NCBI RefSeq assembly: GCF_027706725.1
Contig: NZ_JAQFWQ010000041.1
Span: 1-57,217, forward strand
Source of the DNA: Nocardiopsis endophytica
Lineage (GTDB): Bacteria > Actinomycetota > Actinomycetes > Streptosporangiales > Streptosporangiaceae
DNA length: 57,217 bases
Reading direction: 5' to 3'
The notes below the pieces were generated by a model. The model was not told where the DNA came from. It searched no databases and worked only from the letters and a program-made list of their open reading frames with translations. Both the position numbers and the translations under genes were made by a program. Below, one piece after another: positions 1 through 8,418 of the stretch (its first letter is position 1; every line of letters begins with the position of its first letter).

Positions 1-681
1 CTCCGTCCTACCCGCTACGGCCCCCGGACGCCCGGGCCCGGGGACGCGTCCCCGGGCCGGCGGGCCCAGCCCCCGCACCGCTCCGCGCGGCACGCCACCG
101 TGCGGGTCGGCCGCCGGACGGCCGTGCCGGTGCCGCGCACGGGACGGGGGCTCCGGACCGCGCCGGAAGGAGCCGGCGCCCCGCCCTCCTCTGGGGGTCG
201 GGAGGGCGGGGCCGAGCGGACCGGTGGCGGGCCGTCGGGGATGGTGGTGCGTTGTACGGCGGCCCGACCGCCGCTCCGGCTCCGGCGCCCGGTTCCGACA
301 CACGCCCGCGGAGCGGGCGCGGGCGTCCTCGGGCGCCTTGGTCCCGGAGCACGGCCGGCGGGGGCCGGGCTCCGGGCCGCTCACCAACGGATTCTCCCGC
401 CCGCGCCACCTGCCCCGATAGGCCCACCACAGGCCCTGATCCCGATTTGGGCCGTTGGACCCCCTTTAGGGCCCACGGGCCCAAAGCCGTGCCCGCCGTC
501 CGGTGCCGTTCGGTGGCGCGGCGCGGGCCCCGGCCACCGATTCCGCCGCCGCCGAGGGCCGGAGCGAGCGGAGCCCCGCGCCGCGCCCGCACCGGGTGAC
601 GCCGGTCTACCGGACATCACCTGAGACGACACCACGCGCGGCCCCGCCCCACCGCCTCGTGCCGACACCGAGGGAGCTCCC
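1..681. other. Upstream intergenic region, no gene supported
   Basis: I find no convincing coding frame in this GC-rich stretch; the open frames on both strands are low-complexity Arg/Pro/Gly/Ala translations with no family resemblance. An inverted repeat TTTGGGCC (446-453) / GGCCCAAA (478-485) with a 24-nt spacer could end a transcript entering from the left or sit in the leader of the following gene. I see no clear -35/-10 pair. Confidence 0.5.
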
Positions 682-2880
682 ATGGCACCCGTCGCCGCCA
701 CCGAGATACAGGCCAAGCGCCTCGCCGCGCAGGCAGGCGTCCCTGTCCCCCGCGGCACCGCGCACCCCACCCCCGAGGAGGCGGCCACCGGCGCCGCGTC
801 CCTGAGACCACCGCTGGTCCTCAAGGCCTTCGGCCCCGGACTCCTGCACAAGTCCGACGCCGGCGCCGTGCGCCTCGGCCTGGACGGGCCCGGCCGGGTC
901 CACACGGCCGCCGAAGAAATGCTGCGGGACCTGAAGGCCCAAGGCCTCGCCCCGGACGGCTTCCTGGTGGAGGAGCAGTGCCCGCCCGGCGCCGAGGTCA
1001 TCGTCGGCGCCGTCGCCGACCCCTCCTTCGGCCCGCTGCTGCTGGTGGGCCTCGGCGGGGTCTGGGCCGAGGCCCTCGACGACACCGTGGTCCTGCCCTG
1101 CCCCCTGGAGCCCGGCGAGGCCGCGCGCCTTCCGGACCGGCTGCGCGGGGCCGCCCTGCTCAGGGGCGGGCGCGGCGCACCGCCGGTCGACCGAGCGGCC
1201 CTGGCGTCGGTGATCGAGGCGGTCGGCGGCCCCGGCGGGCTGGTGGAGCGCCTCGGCCCGGCCCTGTCCTCGTTCGAGCTGAACCCGGTGATCGCCGGGC
1301 CGGATGGGGCGATGGCGGCCGATGCCCGCCTGCTGGTCGCCGACGGGTCCCCCGTTCCCGGGGACCTCCCCCCGGCGGTCGCGGGCGGGCGGTCGAGCGG
1401 CGGCGCCCCTCCCACCGACTTCACCCGGCTGTCCGCGCCGCGCGGGGTCGCCGTCGTCGGCGCCTCCACCCGAGGGCGGGGCTTCGGCAGCATGTTCCTG
1501 TCCAACTACCGCTCGTCCGGCTACCCGGGCACGCTCGTCGCCGTGCACCCCACCGCCCGCGAGGTGGAGGGCGTGCCCGCGGTCCCGACGCTGGCCGACG
1601 TCCCCCCGGAGACCGACTACGCCCTGGTCGCCGTCCCGGCCGCCGCCTGCGCCGATGCCGTCCGGCAGGCGCGCGGAATCCCGTTCGTACAGGTCGTGGG
1701 GGACGGCTTCGCCGAGTCCGGGCCCGAGGGCGCGGCCCGTGAGGCCGAGCTGGTCGCCGCCGCCCGGCAGGGCGGGGGGCGGCTGCTGGGCCCCAATTGC
1801 ATGGGCGTCTACTCCCCCGCGGGCGGCCAGACCTTCCTGGGCGGGCCGCCCGGCGCGCCGGGCCGGGTGGGCCTGGTCGCGCAGAGCGGCGGCCTGGCGG
1901 GCGAGGTCGTCCGGGTCGGCGAGCGGCGCGGGCTGCGCTTCTCCACCGCGGCGACCGTCGGCAACGCGGCCGACGTGGGCCCGGACGAACTGGTCCGGTA
2001 CCTGGTCGACGACCCGGGGACCGGGGTGGTGGGGCTGTACGTGGAGCGCCCGCCGGACGGCCGCGCCCTGGCCCGTGCGCTGCGTGCGGCGCGGGGGCGG
2101 GTGCCGACGGCGGTCCTGGTGGGCGGGCGCAGCCGGCAGGGGCGCCGCGCCGCCGCCTCGCACACCGGCGCACTGGCCGGGGACGCGCGGGTGTGGACGG
2201 GCCTGGCCGCCCGGTGCGGTTTCGCGCTGGTGCGGAGCCAGGAGGAGCTGCTCGCTGTTCTGGAGATGTTCGACCTGCAGGCCGGGCGCCCGGCGGGCGG
2301 CGGCTCGGACGTGCTGGTCGTGGGCCCGAGCGGCGGGGCGGGGGTGCTGGCGGCGGACGCCTTCGACGCGGCGGGGGCGGCGCTGCCCCCGTTGGGCCCC
2401 GAGGCGGAGGAGGCGCTCCGCGCGGCGGTGCCGCGCGCGGCGGCGGGCAATCCCCTGGAGATCCCGCTGGGTCCGCTCGGCCCGAAGGACCTGGCGCGGG
2501 CGGCGGTGGCGGCGGTCTGCGGCGCCCGCCCTTATCCGGACGCGGTGGCGCACGCCAATGTGCAGAGCTTCGCGGCGTTCGCGCCCCCGGCCGGGGGCGG
2601 GGCCGGGGACACGTCCACGGCCGAGGCGGTGCGCGCCGGTCTGCTGGAGTACGTGGGCCACCTCGGTCACTTGCAGGAGGAGGTCCCGGGGACCCGGGTG
2701 TCGCTGGTCCTGCGCAACGTGGAATGCGGCCCGCCGGACCTCCTCGACACCCTGCGCCCGGCGGCGCGGGAGGCGGGCATCCCGTGCTTCACGTCGATGG
2801 AGACGGCGGCGGTGGCGGTCATGGCGGCCAAGACGTTCGCGACGGCACGGGACGAGGCAGAGGACCGGGCCGATCCATAA
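682..2880 (+). CDS. ADP-forming acetyl/acyl-CoA synthetase (acetate--CoA ligase family)
   Basis: A 732-residue protein of the NDP-forming acyl-CoA synthetase family, which interconverts acyl-CoA + ADP + Pi with acid + CoA + ATP in the cytosol. Order: ATP-grasp (beta) domain at about 1-225 (VLKAFGPGLLHKSDAGAV, FELNPVI), then a CoA-binding Rossmann domain from about 250 (VAVVGASTRGRGFGSM, GPNCMGVYSP), then the succinyl-CoA-ligase-like domain (AQSGGLAGEV, AASHTGALAGD). The His in ASHTGALAG matches the phosphohistidine of the family. The beta part precedes the alpha part, the reverse of some archaeal Acd enzymes. The start has GAGGGA just upstream. No C-terminal acetyltransferase domain is present, unlike the Pat-type fusions. 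The acid used cannot be read from sequence. It is probably monocistronic; two palindromic elements lie downstream. Confidence 0.85.
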   Translation: MAPVAATEIQAKRLAAQAGVPVPRGTAHPTPEEAATGAASLRPPLVLKAFGPGLLHKSDAGAVRLGLDGPGRVHTAAEEMLRDLKAQGLAPDGFLVEEQCPPGAEVIVGAVADPSFGPLLLVGLGGVWAEALDDTVVLPCPLEPGEAARLPDRLRGAALLRGGRGAPPVDRAALASVIEAVGGPGGLVERLGPALSSFELNPVIAGPDGAMAADARLLVADGSPVPGDLPPAVAGGRSSGGAPPTDFTRLSAPRGVAVVGASTRGRGFGSMFLSNYRSSGYPGTLVAVHPTAREVEGVPAVPTLADVPPETDYALVAVPAAACADAVRQARGIPFVQVVGDGFAESGPEGAAREAELVAAARQGGGRLLGPNCMGVYSPAGGQTFLGGPPGAPGRVGLVAQSGGLAGEVVRVGERRGLRFSTAATVGNAADVGPDELVRYLVDDPGTGVVGLYVERPPDGRALARALRAARGRVPTAVLVGGRSRQGRRAAASHTGALAGDARVWTGLAARCGFALVRSQEELLAVLEMFDLQAGRPAGGGSDVLVVGPSGGAGVLAADAFDAAGAALPPLGPEAEEALRAAVPRAAAGNPLEIPLGPLGPKDLARAAVAAVCGARPYPDAVAHANVQSFAAFAPPAGGGAGDTSTAEAVRAGLLEYVGHLGHLQEEVPGTRVSLVLRNVECGPPDLLDTLRPAAREAGIPCFTSMETAAVAVMAAKTFATARDEAEDRADP

Positions 2881-2933
2881 GAACGGGCCTGAGCCCGGTC
2901 CGACCAGAGCACTCGGCGGCGACGCTCCTCGGC

Positions 2934-2995
2934 GATGATCTCGGGAAACTCGGGGTTGAACCGGACACGATAAGCCCGACTTGCCCGAGATCAAC
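2934..2995 (-). repeat. 62-nt palindromic element, subfamily A (copy A1, inverted)
   Basis: A 62-nt hairpin with a 25-12-25 layout. Read on the minus strand it starts GTTGATCTCGGGCAAGTC, has the loop TCGTGTCCGGTT and ends GAGATCATC, so it matches copies at 22420 and 30105 in reverse. It lies 53 nt after the acyl-CoA synthetase stop, in the gap between convergent genes, 30 nt before a subfamily B copy. Confidence 0.9.
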
Positions 2996-3025
2996 GACAG
3001 CACGCCCCCGCACCGCCGTCCCCTC

Positions 3026-3087
3026 GTTGATCTCGGGGAAAAGGACGCTAAAACCGGCCCGGTAGCGTCGTTTTTCCCGAGATCAAC
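3026..3087 (-). repeat. 62-nt palindromic element, subfamily B (copy B1, inverted)
   Basis: Arms of 25 nt (GTTGATCTCGGGGAAAAGG... and ...TTTTTCCCGAGATCAAC) pair with one mismatch and one G-T pair around a 12-nt loop (AAACCGGCCCGG). Its reverse complement matches the subfamily B copies at 32418 and 37795, including the CCGGGCCG loop. It stands next to A1 between convergent genes. Confidence 0.9.
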
Positions 3088-3267
3088 GCGGAGGGGGCGG
3101 ACGGCGGGGACGGCCGGGAACCGCCCGGCTCCCTCCGTCGCCGCCCGTCACGGCGGCCACGCGACACGGCGGCGGGGCGGCTTCTCCGGCAGGGGGCCAT
3201 GCGCCTTTGGGCGGGCCTGTCGCTTCTCTTCGCGGGTGGCATTCCGCCGGGAAACGGGCGTCCCGAA

Positions 3268-3660
3268 TCAGCTCAGGCGGATGCACAGAAGATAGGCCTT
3301 CGAGGTCTCCTCTTCACCGATCTCGGTCACTTTCCACGTCTGCCCGCCGACGGTGAAGGTGTCGCCGACATGCACGACCAGCATTCCGCTGGGACGCCAT
3401 TCCTCGGGGCCGCCGATCTTGGCCGTCGGGCGTCCGTCGTCGTCACGCCAGAACCTCCCTCCGCCCACCGGGCCGCCCTTGAAGCGGTCGTTCCGGCCGT
3501 AGGTGATCTTCTCCTGCGCCCCGACCTCGTGGATCAAGACCGAACCGTCTCCGTTCCATCGGCGGCCGCTCCCCCCGACGCGGCCGAAAAAGCGACGCGG
3601 CGCCCCCTGACGGCCCCGCGCGGATTCTCCGAACTCTACCCCCCGTGAATGTAAATGCAT
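3268..3660 (-). CDS. Small protein resembling DUF6406-type proteins
   Basis: A 130-residue protein as called. The C-terminal half (VGDTFTVGGQTWKVTEI, then a beta-strand-like tail) resembles the small actinobacterial DUF6406-type proteins from memory; function unknown. The basic, low-complexity N-terminus (about 40 residues) is unlike the rest and has no good ribosome site in front of its ATG. An internal TTG near 3537, giving a protein starting IHEVGAQEKITYG, has GGAG about 9 nt upstream and may be the true start, for a protein of about 88 residues. It is convergent with the preceding acyl-CoA synthetase. Confidence 0.45.
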   Translation of the reverse strand: MHLHSRGVEFGESARGRQGAPRRFFGRVGGSGRRWNGDGSVLIHEVGAQEKITYGRNDRFKGGPVGGGRFWRDDDGRPTAKIGGPEEWRPSGMLVVHVGDTFTVGGQTWKVTEIGEEETSKAYLLCIRLS

Positions 3661-3741
3661 ATGACCGGCGACCCGCATTTACCGTCCGTTTCGCGAAGTG
3701 TCGGAGATGGAATCCCGCTGGGGACTTTGGTCCCACCCGCC

Positions 3742-4416
3742 TCACGCGCTCCGCAGATAGGCCAGAACGGCCATCACCCTGCGGTTCAGCCCGTCGTCCG
3801 GCGGCAGGTCCAGCTTGGCCAGGATGTTCCCGATGTGTTTGCCGACCGCCGCCTCGCTCAGGTGCATCCGCAGCGCGATCGCGGTGTTGGAGTGCCCCTC
3901 GGCGATCTCGGCCAGCACCTCGCGCTCGCGCGCGGACAGCCGCTCCAGCGGGTCCCGGCGCCGCCGCAGCAGCTGGCGCACCACCTCCGGGTCGACCACG
4001 GTGCCGCCCGCCGCCACCCGCCCGAGCTGCGCGGCGAACTCCTCCACGTCGGCCACCCGCTCCTTGAGCAGGTAGCCCACGCCTGCGCCCCCTCCGGAGT
4101 CCAGCAGGTCGGCGGCGTAGCTCTGCTCCACGTACTGGCTGAGCGCGACCACGGCCAGGCCGGGCCGCTCCCGGCGCAGCCGCACCGCCGCGCGCAGCCC
4201 CTCGTCGCTGAAGCCGGGCGGCATCCGGATGTCGGTGACCACCAGGGCGGGGTCGTGCCGGCGCACCGCCTCCTCCAGCGCGGCCGCGTCGCCCACCGCC
4301 TCCACGACGGTGAACCCGAACCGCTCCAGCAGTCCGGACAGCCCTTCGCGCAGCAGCACCCCGTCCTCGGCCAGGACGGTGCGGACGGCGCCGTTCGGGT
4401 GGTCACCGGGGGTCAC
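3742..4416 (-). CDS. NarL/LuxR-family response regulator
   Basis: A DNA-binding response regulator of 224 residues. The receiver domain occupies about 12-130 (acidic LAEDG, phosphoacceptor Asp62 in VVTDIRMPPG); the LuxR-type helix-turn-helix is at the end (LSAREREVLAEIAEGHSNTAIALRM, AVGKHIGNILAKL). The GTG at 4416 overlaps the kinase stop by GTGA, so the two are translationally coupled; a second GTG two codons upstream (4422) is also possible. It is the cognate partner of the adjacent histidine kinase. Such pairs usually control envelope-stress or transporter genes, but no target is evident here. Confidence 0.9.
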   Translation of the reverse strand: MTPGDHPNGAVRTVLAEDGVLLREGLSGLLERFGFTVVEAVGDAAALEEAVRRHDPALVVTDIRMPPGFSDEGLRAAVRLRRERPGLAVVALSQYVEQSYAADLLDSGGGAGVGYLLKERVADVEEFAAQLGRVAAGGTVVDPEVVRQLLRRRRDPLERLSAREREVLAEIAEGHSNTAIALRMHLSEAAVGKHIGNILAKLDLPPDDGLNRRVMAVLAYLRSA

Positions 4417-5741
4417 GGACACGGCAGCTCCAGTCTCAGAAGGGTCGGCCCGCCGGGCGGGCTGGACAGCAGTATCCTCCCGTCGGCCACCGCCGCCCGG
4501 TCGGCGAGGCCGGTCAACCCGCCTCCCTCGGCGACCCGGGCCCCGCCCCGGCCGTCGTCGGCGACCTCCACGACGAGCGTCCGCGCCTCCATGCGCGCGT
4601 TCACCCGGGCGCTCCCCGCCCCGCTGTGCTTGGCGGTGTTGGCGAGCGCCTCGGCGACGGCGAAGTAGGCGGTGGCCTCGGTGTGCGCGGGCGGGCGCTC
4701 GTCGAGCTCGACGACGACCTCGGTGGGCACGGCGCACCGGTCGGCCAGCTCCGGCAGCGCCGCCACCAGGCCGCGGTCGGTGAGCACCTGCGGGTGGATG
4801 CCGTGCACCAGCTCGCGCAGCTCGACCAGCGCGCGCTTGGCCTGCTCCTGGGCCTCGGCGATGCGCTCCCGTGTCGGCGATCCCTCCGGCAGGTCCAGCC
4901 GCGCCAGCCCGAGCTGCATGGAGAGCGCCACGAGCCGCTGCTGGGCCCCGTCGTGCAGGTCCCGCTCGATCCGGCGGCGCTCGGCCTCGAAGGCGTCCAC
5001 CAGCCGCGCCCGGGACCGCGTCACCTCGGTGAGCTCGGCCCGCAGCGCCTCCTCGCCCCGGTCGCGCTGCATGAACCGGACCAGCTCGACCTGGGCGGCG
5101 ACGGCCAGGCCGCCGATGTAGGCGCCCACCGCCAGCACCGCGGCGCCCGCCAGGGAGGGGAGCCAGGCCTCGGGGAGGGTGGAGACCTCCCACGGCCCCA
5201 GGGAGACGTTGTCCCCGTAGACGAAGACGAGCAAGGGCGTGCCCGCCATCGTCGCCCCCAGCACCAGCAGCAGTCCGACGGCACCGGTGATCGGCAGGAA
5301 CAGCAGTGCGGTGACGACCAGCACGGCCAGCCCCCGCCATGTGGCGCCCTCGGTGTAGCGGGTGGCGAACCAGGCGGCCAGGCCGGGCCGGCGCGGCTCC
5401 CGGTGCGGGGTCGGAAAGGGCCGGTCGTCGGTCAGGCGCACGCGCAGGCGCTCCAGCGCGGCCCCGGGCACGGCGACGAGGGGCCCCGCGGTGGCGAGCA
5501 GCAGTGCGCCGAACACCACGAGGAAGACGATCTCCCCCGGGGACCCACTGTGGGCGTCGTCGGCGATCACGGCGGCCAGCATCAGCCACGGCGTGCCCAG
5601 CAGGCCGAGCGGAATCCCCCACAGGAGCGCCGACAAAGGCGTGGTGATCCCGTACAGCACGGCGCGCAGCGGCCACGGGCTCAGCAGGTAGCCGGGCCGG
5701 GCCATGGCCTGGAGCAGGGTTCGCGGGCGGTCGTCGGGCAT
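4413..5741 (-). CDS. Membrane sensor histidine kinase (HisKA_3 type)
   Basis: A 442-residue sensor kinase. The N-terminal half carries several hydrophobic membrane segments of the putative-sensor type (about residues 25-60, 70-95, 135-190 and 205-230). It is followed by a dimerisation/phosphoacceptor helix, ERDLHDGAQQRLVALSM, with the conserved His near residue 260, and a HATPase_c domain (ALANTAKHSG N-box, VADDGRGG G1 box). It phosphorylates the response regulator whose start overlaps its stop. The ATG at 5741 is preferred; an in-frame TTG three codons earlier (5750) is possible. The 15-bp inverted repeat at 5791-5824 lies just upstream and may be an autoregulatory site as well as a terminator. 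Confidence 0.9.
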   Translation of the reverse strand: MPDDRPRTLLQAMARPGYLLSPWPLRAVLYGITTPLSALLWGIPLGLLGTPWLMLAAVIADDAHSGSPGEIVFLVVFGALLLATAGPLVAVPGAALERLRVRLTDDRPFPTPHREPRRPGLAAWFATRYTEGATWRGLAVLVVTALLFLPITGAVGLLLVLGATMAGTPLLVFVYGDNVSLGPWEVSTLPEAWLPSLAGAAVLAVGAYIGGLAVAAQVELVRFMQRDRGEEALRAELTEVTRSRARLVDAFEAERRRIERDLHDGAQQRLVALSMQLGLARLDLPEGSPTRERIAEAQEQAKRALVELRELVHGIHPQVLTDRGLVAALPELADRCAVPTEVVVELDERPPAHTEATAYFAVAEALANTAKHSGAGSARVNARMEARTLVVEVADDGRGGARVAEGGGLTGLADRAAVADGRILLSSPPGGPTLLRLELPCP

Positions 5742-5790
5742 GGTGACCAAGCTATGCGGTTCCGGTCCGGAGCGGCATGGCCCTACACAT

Positions 5791-5824
5791 GGCTCAGGGG
5801 TAGGGCCACCCCTACCCCTGAGCC
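5791..5824. terminator. Perfect 15-bp stem hairpin, terminator for secA2 or operator for the kinase
   Basis: GGCTCAGGGGTAGGG (5791-5805), loop CCAC, CCCTACCCCTGAGCC (5810-5824). It is 30 nt past the secA2 stop and about 50 nt before the kinase start on the same (minus) strand. A terminator fits the position; a response-regulator box for autoregulation is the alternative. There is no long U-tract. Confidence 0.6.
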
Positions 5825-5853
5825 GTGCGTGCGGTGCGCGGTGTGCGCGGACC

Positions 5854-8163
5854 CTAGTCCGACTTGCGGCCCTTCAGGCGGCCCACCACCGTCTCGATGT
5901 CGGACGAGAACGGGTGGTCGTGCACCATGTAGGTCCAGGTCATCGACGGGCGCTTCACCCCCGCCGCCGCCACGTCGACCGTGCCGTCCTTGACCTCGGC
6001 CTCCTCGAACGTCTCGGCGGCCCGCGCCCGGGCCTCGTCGAGGAACCCCTTGAAGGCCGGGACCGCGTCCCGGTTGAACTCGTCCAGCGGGTCGCGCCGC
6101 CCCAGGAAGCGCAGGTGGATACCCTCCCGAAGCTCGGCCAAGAAGGCGTTGTGGTCGGTCCACCCGCGGTCCAGGTGGTACAGGGTGATCAGCCGCGCGG
6201 CGCGGGCCGTCTCCTCCTCGCCGGCCTCCTCGACCAGCTCGCCGTGGCGGGCGGCGCAGTCGACGGCGAGCTGCCGGTCGCCGAGCCCCTGGGTGAGCAC
6301 CGCCTCCCGGTGCTCCAGCACGACCTGGCGCTGCACGTCGATGATCTTGTTGTAGCGCCAGGTGTTGCGGTGCACCTCCAGCAGGCGCCCCTCGGCGATG
6401 CGCTGGGCGCGGTCGACCATGGCCAGCCAGCCCTCGTCGGCGATCCGCCCGTCGGCGTCGGCGGTGTAGCCGGTGGTCTCCCCGCCGTTGGCGGTGATCA
6501 GCTCGTCGTCCAGGCTGACGAAGAACACCGAGCCGCCGGGGTCGCCCTGGCGGCCGGCGCGCCCGCGGAGCTGGTCGTCCAGGCGGCTGCTCGGGTAGTG
6601 CCCGAAGCCGAGCACGTACAGCCCGCCCGCCTCCACCACGCGGTCGCGGTCGGCCATGTCGCTGCCGCCGAGCCGGATGTCGGTGCCGCGCCCCGCCATC
6701 TGGGTGGACACGGTGATCGCGCCGTGGGTGCCCGCCTCGGCGATGACGGCGGCCTCGTCGGCGTCGTTCTTGGCGTTGAGGACCGTGCACTCCAGGCCCT
6801 CGTCGGCCAGGCGCTTGGCGAGCAGCTCGGACTCGGCCACGTCCTGGGTGCCGATGAGCACCGGCCGCCCCTCCGCGTGCACCCGCGCCACCTCGGCGAC
6901 GAGGGCGTCCTCCTTCTCCTCCCGGGTGGCGTAGAGCCGGTTGGGCTCGTCCTCGCGCACGCAGGGCTTGTTGGAGGGGATCTGGGCGACCTCGAGCTCG
7001 TAGAACTCGCGGAGCTGCTCGGCCACGGCCATGGCGGTGCCGGTCATGCCGCACAGGGTCGGGTAGCGCAGCACCAGCGACTGCACGGTGACCGAGTCCA
7101 GCACCTCGCCGGTCTCGGAGACCTCCACCTTCTCCTTGGCCTCGACGGCGGCCTGCAGCCCGTCCGGCCAGCGCTGCAGCAGGGCGATGCGCCCGCGGGA
7201 CTCGTTGATCAGCCGCACCTGGCCGTCCCGGACCACGTAGTGCACGTCGCGCTGGAGCAGCACGTGGGCGTGGAGCGCCAGGTTGACCCGGGGCAGCACC
7301 GAGGTGTCGTTCTCGTCGTAGAGGTCGACGCCGCCCAGCGCCTTCTCCACCGCGTCGATCCCGTCGTCGGTGAGCTGGACGTTGCGCCCCTCCTCGTCCA
7401 CCTCGTAGTGGATGCGGGGCTTGAGCCCGCGCACGAGGTCGGCCATCTCGGCGTCGGCGTCGGAGGCCTCGGCCGCGCCGGCCAGCACCAGGGGCACCCG
7501 CGCCTCGTCGACGAGGACCGAGTCGGCCTCGTCGACGATGGCGATCTCAGGCTCGGGCAGCACGCGGTCGCCGGCGTCGGTGACCAGCCGGTCCCGCAGC
7601 ACGTCGAAGCCCAGCTCGCTCACCGAGGCGTAGGTGATGTCGGCGCTGTAGGCGGTGCGGCGCTCCTCGCCCGTGGAGTCCTCGGCGATCCACGCCGGGG
7701 CGACCCCCAGCAGGTCGTACAGGGGGCGCATCCACTCGGCGTCGCGCCGCGCCAGGTAGTCGTTGACGCTGAGCACGTGCACCCGCTTGCCGCGCAGGGC
7801 GAACCCCGCGGCGGCCAGCGCGCCGGTCAGCGTCTTGCCCTCACCGGTGGCCATCTCGGCGATGCGCCCGTCCAGCAGGGCCATGGTGCCCACGAGCTGG
7901 ACGTCGAAGGGGCGCTCGCCGAGCGCGCGCCGGGCGGCCTCGCGGCCCACCGCGCACAGCTCGACCAGGTCGGGCCGGTCATAGGGGAGCTCGGCGTTGC
8001 CGAGGTCGGTGGCCCTGCGGGTGAGCTCCGCGTCCTCCAGACCGCGCAGCTCCTCCTCGCGGGACTCGATCTGTTCCAGCAGTCTGCTATAGGGCCTGAT
8101 GTCCACCGCTCCGGGCTTGCCCAGCAGCCTGCGGACGCCTTCCGCCATTCGTCCGAACACCAC
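5854..8163 (-). CDS. secA2: Accessory preprotein translocase ATPase SecA2
   Basis: A 769-residue SecA-family motor, clearly shorter than housekeeping SecA (about 900 or more) and close in size to mycobacterial-type SecA2. It pushes a subset of proteins through SecYEG at the membrane using ATP. Seen: Walker A in MATGEGKTLTGALAA (about residue 105), DEAD-like box IVDEADSVLVDEARVPL, SNKP motif (IPSNKPCVREDEPNRLY), and helicase motifs VSTQMAGRGTDIRLGG and RGRAGRQGDPGGSVFF. It ends in VVGRLKGRKSD with no C-terminal CxCx8CH/C zinc-finger tail. The start ATG follows directly from the aligned MVFGRMAEGVRRLLGKPG. It stands alone, divergent from glpD, with no accessory Sec partner nearby. Confidence 0.9.
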   Translation of the reverse strand: MVFGRMAEGVRRLLGKPGAVDIRPYSRLLEQIESREEELRGLEDAELTRRATDLGNAELPYDRPDLVELCAVGREAARRALGERPFDVQLVGTMALLDGRIAEMATGEGKTLTGALAAAGFALRGKRVHVLSVNDYLARRDAEWMRPLYDLLGVAPAWIAEDSTGEERRTAYSADITYASVSELGFDVLRDRLVTDAGDRVLPEPEIAIVDEADSVLVDEARVPLVLAGAAEASDADAEMADLVRGLKPRIHYEVDEEGRNVQLTDDGIDAVEKALGGVDLYDENDTSVLPRVNLALHAHVLLQRDVHYVVRDGQVRLINESRGRIALLQRWPDGLQAAVEAKEKVEVSETGEVLDSVTVQSLVLRYPTLCGMTGTAMAVAEQLREFYELEVAQIPSNKPCVREDEPNRLYATREEKEDALVAEVARVHAEGRPVLIGTQDVAESELLAKRLADEGLECTVLNAKNDADEAAVIAEAGTHGAITVSTQMAGRGTDIRLGGSDMADRDRVVEAGGLYVLGFGHYPSSRLDDQLRGRAGRQGDPGGSVFFVSLDDELITANGGETTGYTADADGRIADEGWLAMVDRAQRIAEGRLLEVHRNTWRYNKIIDVQRQVVLEHREAVLTQGLGDRQLAVDCAARHGELVEEAGEEETARAARLITLYHLDRGWTDHNAFLAELREGIHLRFLGRRDPLDEFNRDAVPAFKGFLDEARARAAETFEEAEVKDGTVDVAAAGVKRPSMTWTYMVHDHPFSSDIETVVGRLKGRKSD

Positions 8164-8328
8164 GCAAGACTAACGCGCCCGCACGGATGTGTGTTCCGGC
8201 ACATTCCGCTCGACCCCCGCCCGCGCCCCTCTGCGGCGCGGTACACGGCTCCCCCGCGCTGCGCCGTGCCCGGCGGCGCCGCAGGACGCGGGGCCCGCGG
8301 CCGGGCACGCGGCCCATGTGAGTGGGAG

Positions 8329-8357
8329 TTGACACACGGCCGCGGCGGGGGCAATCT
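8329..8357 (+). promoter_or_regulatory. Probable sigma-70-type promoter of glpD
   Basis: TTGACA (8329-8334), 17-nt spacer, CAATCT (8352-8357). The -35 is perfect, and the -10 is acceptable for an actinomycete. It lies 61 nt before the glpD ATG, in the gap divergent from secA2. Confidence 0.6.
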
Positions 8358-8418
8358 GGGCGGTGCGTTCGGCATTGTCGTACGCCGGTCGACATCAGGA
8401 GAGTCAGGAACACCAGCG

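Noticed and set aside
607-3003. Long minus-strand open frame opposite the acyl-CoA synthetase
   Set aside because: A Gly/Arg/Ala-rich shadow in very GC-rich DNA; the plus strand encodes a clear ADP-forming synthetase.
3742-5676. Apparent 644-residue fusion of kinase-region sequence to the response regulator
   Set aside because: The upstream portion is an out-of-frame reading of the kinase gene; the regulator begins at the GTG that overlaps the kinase stop.
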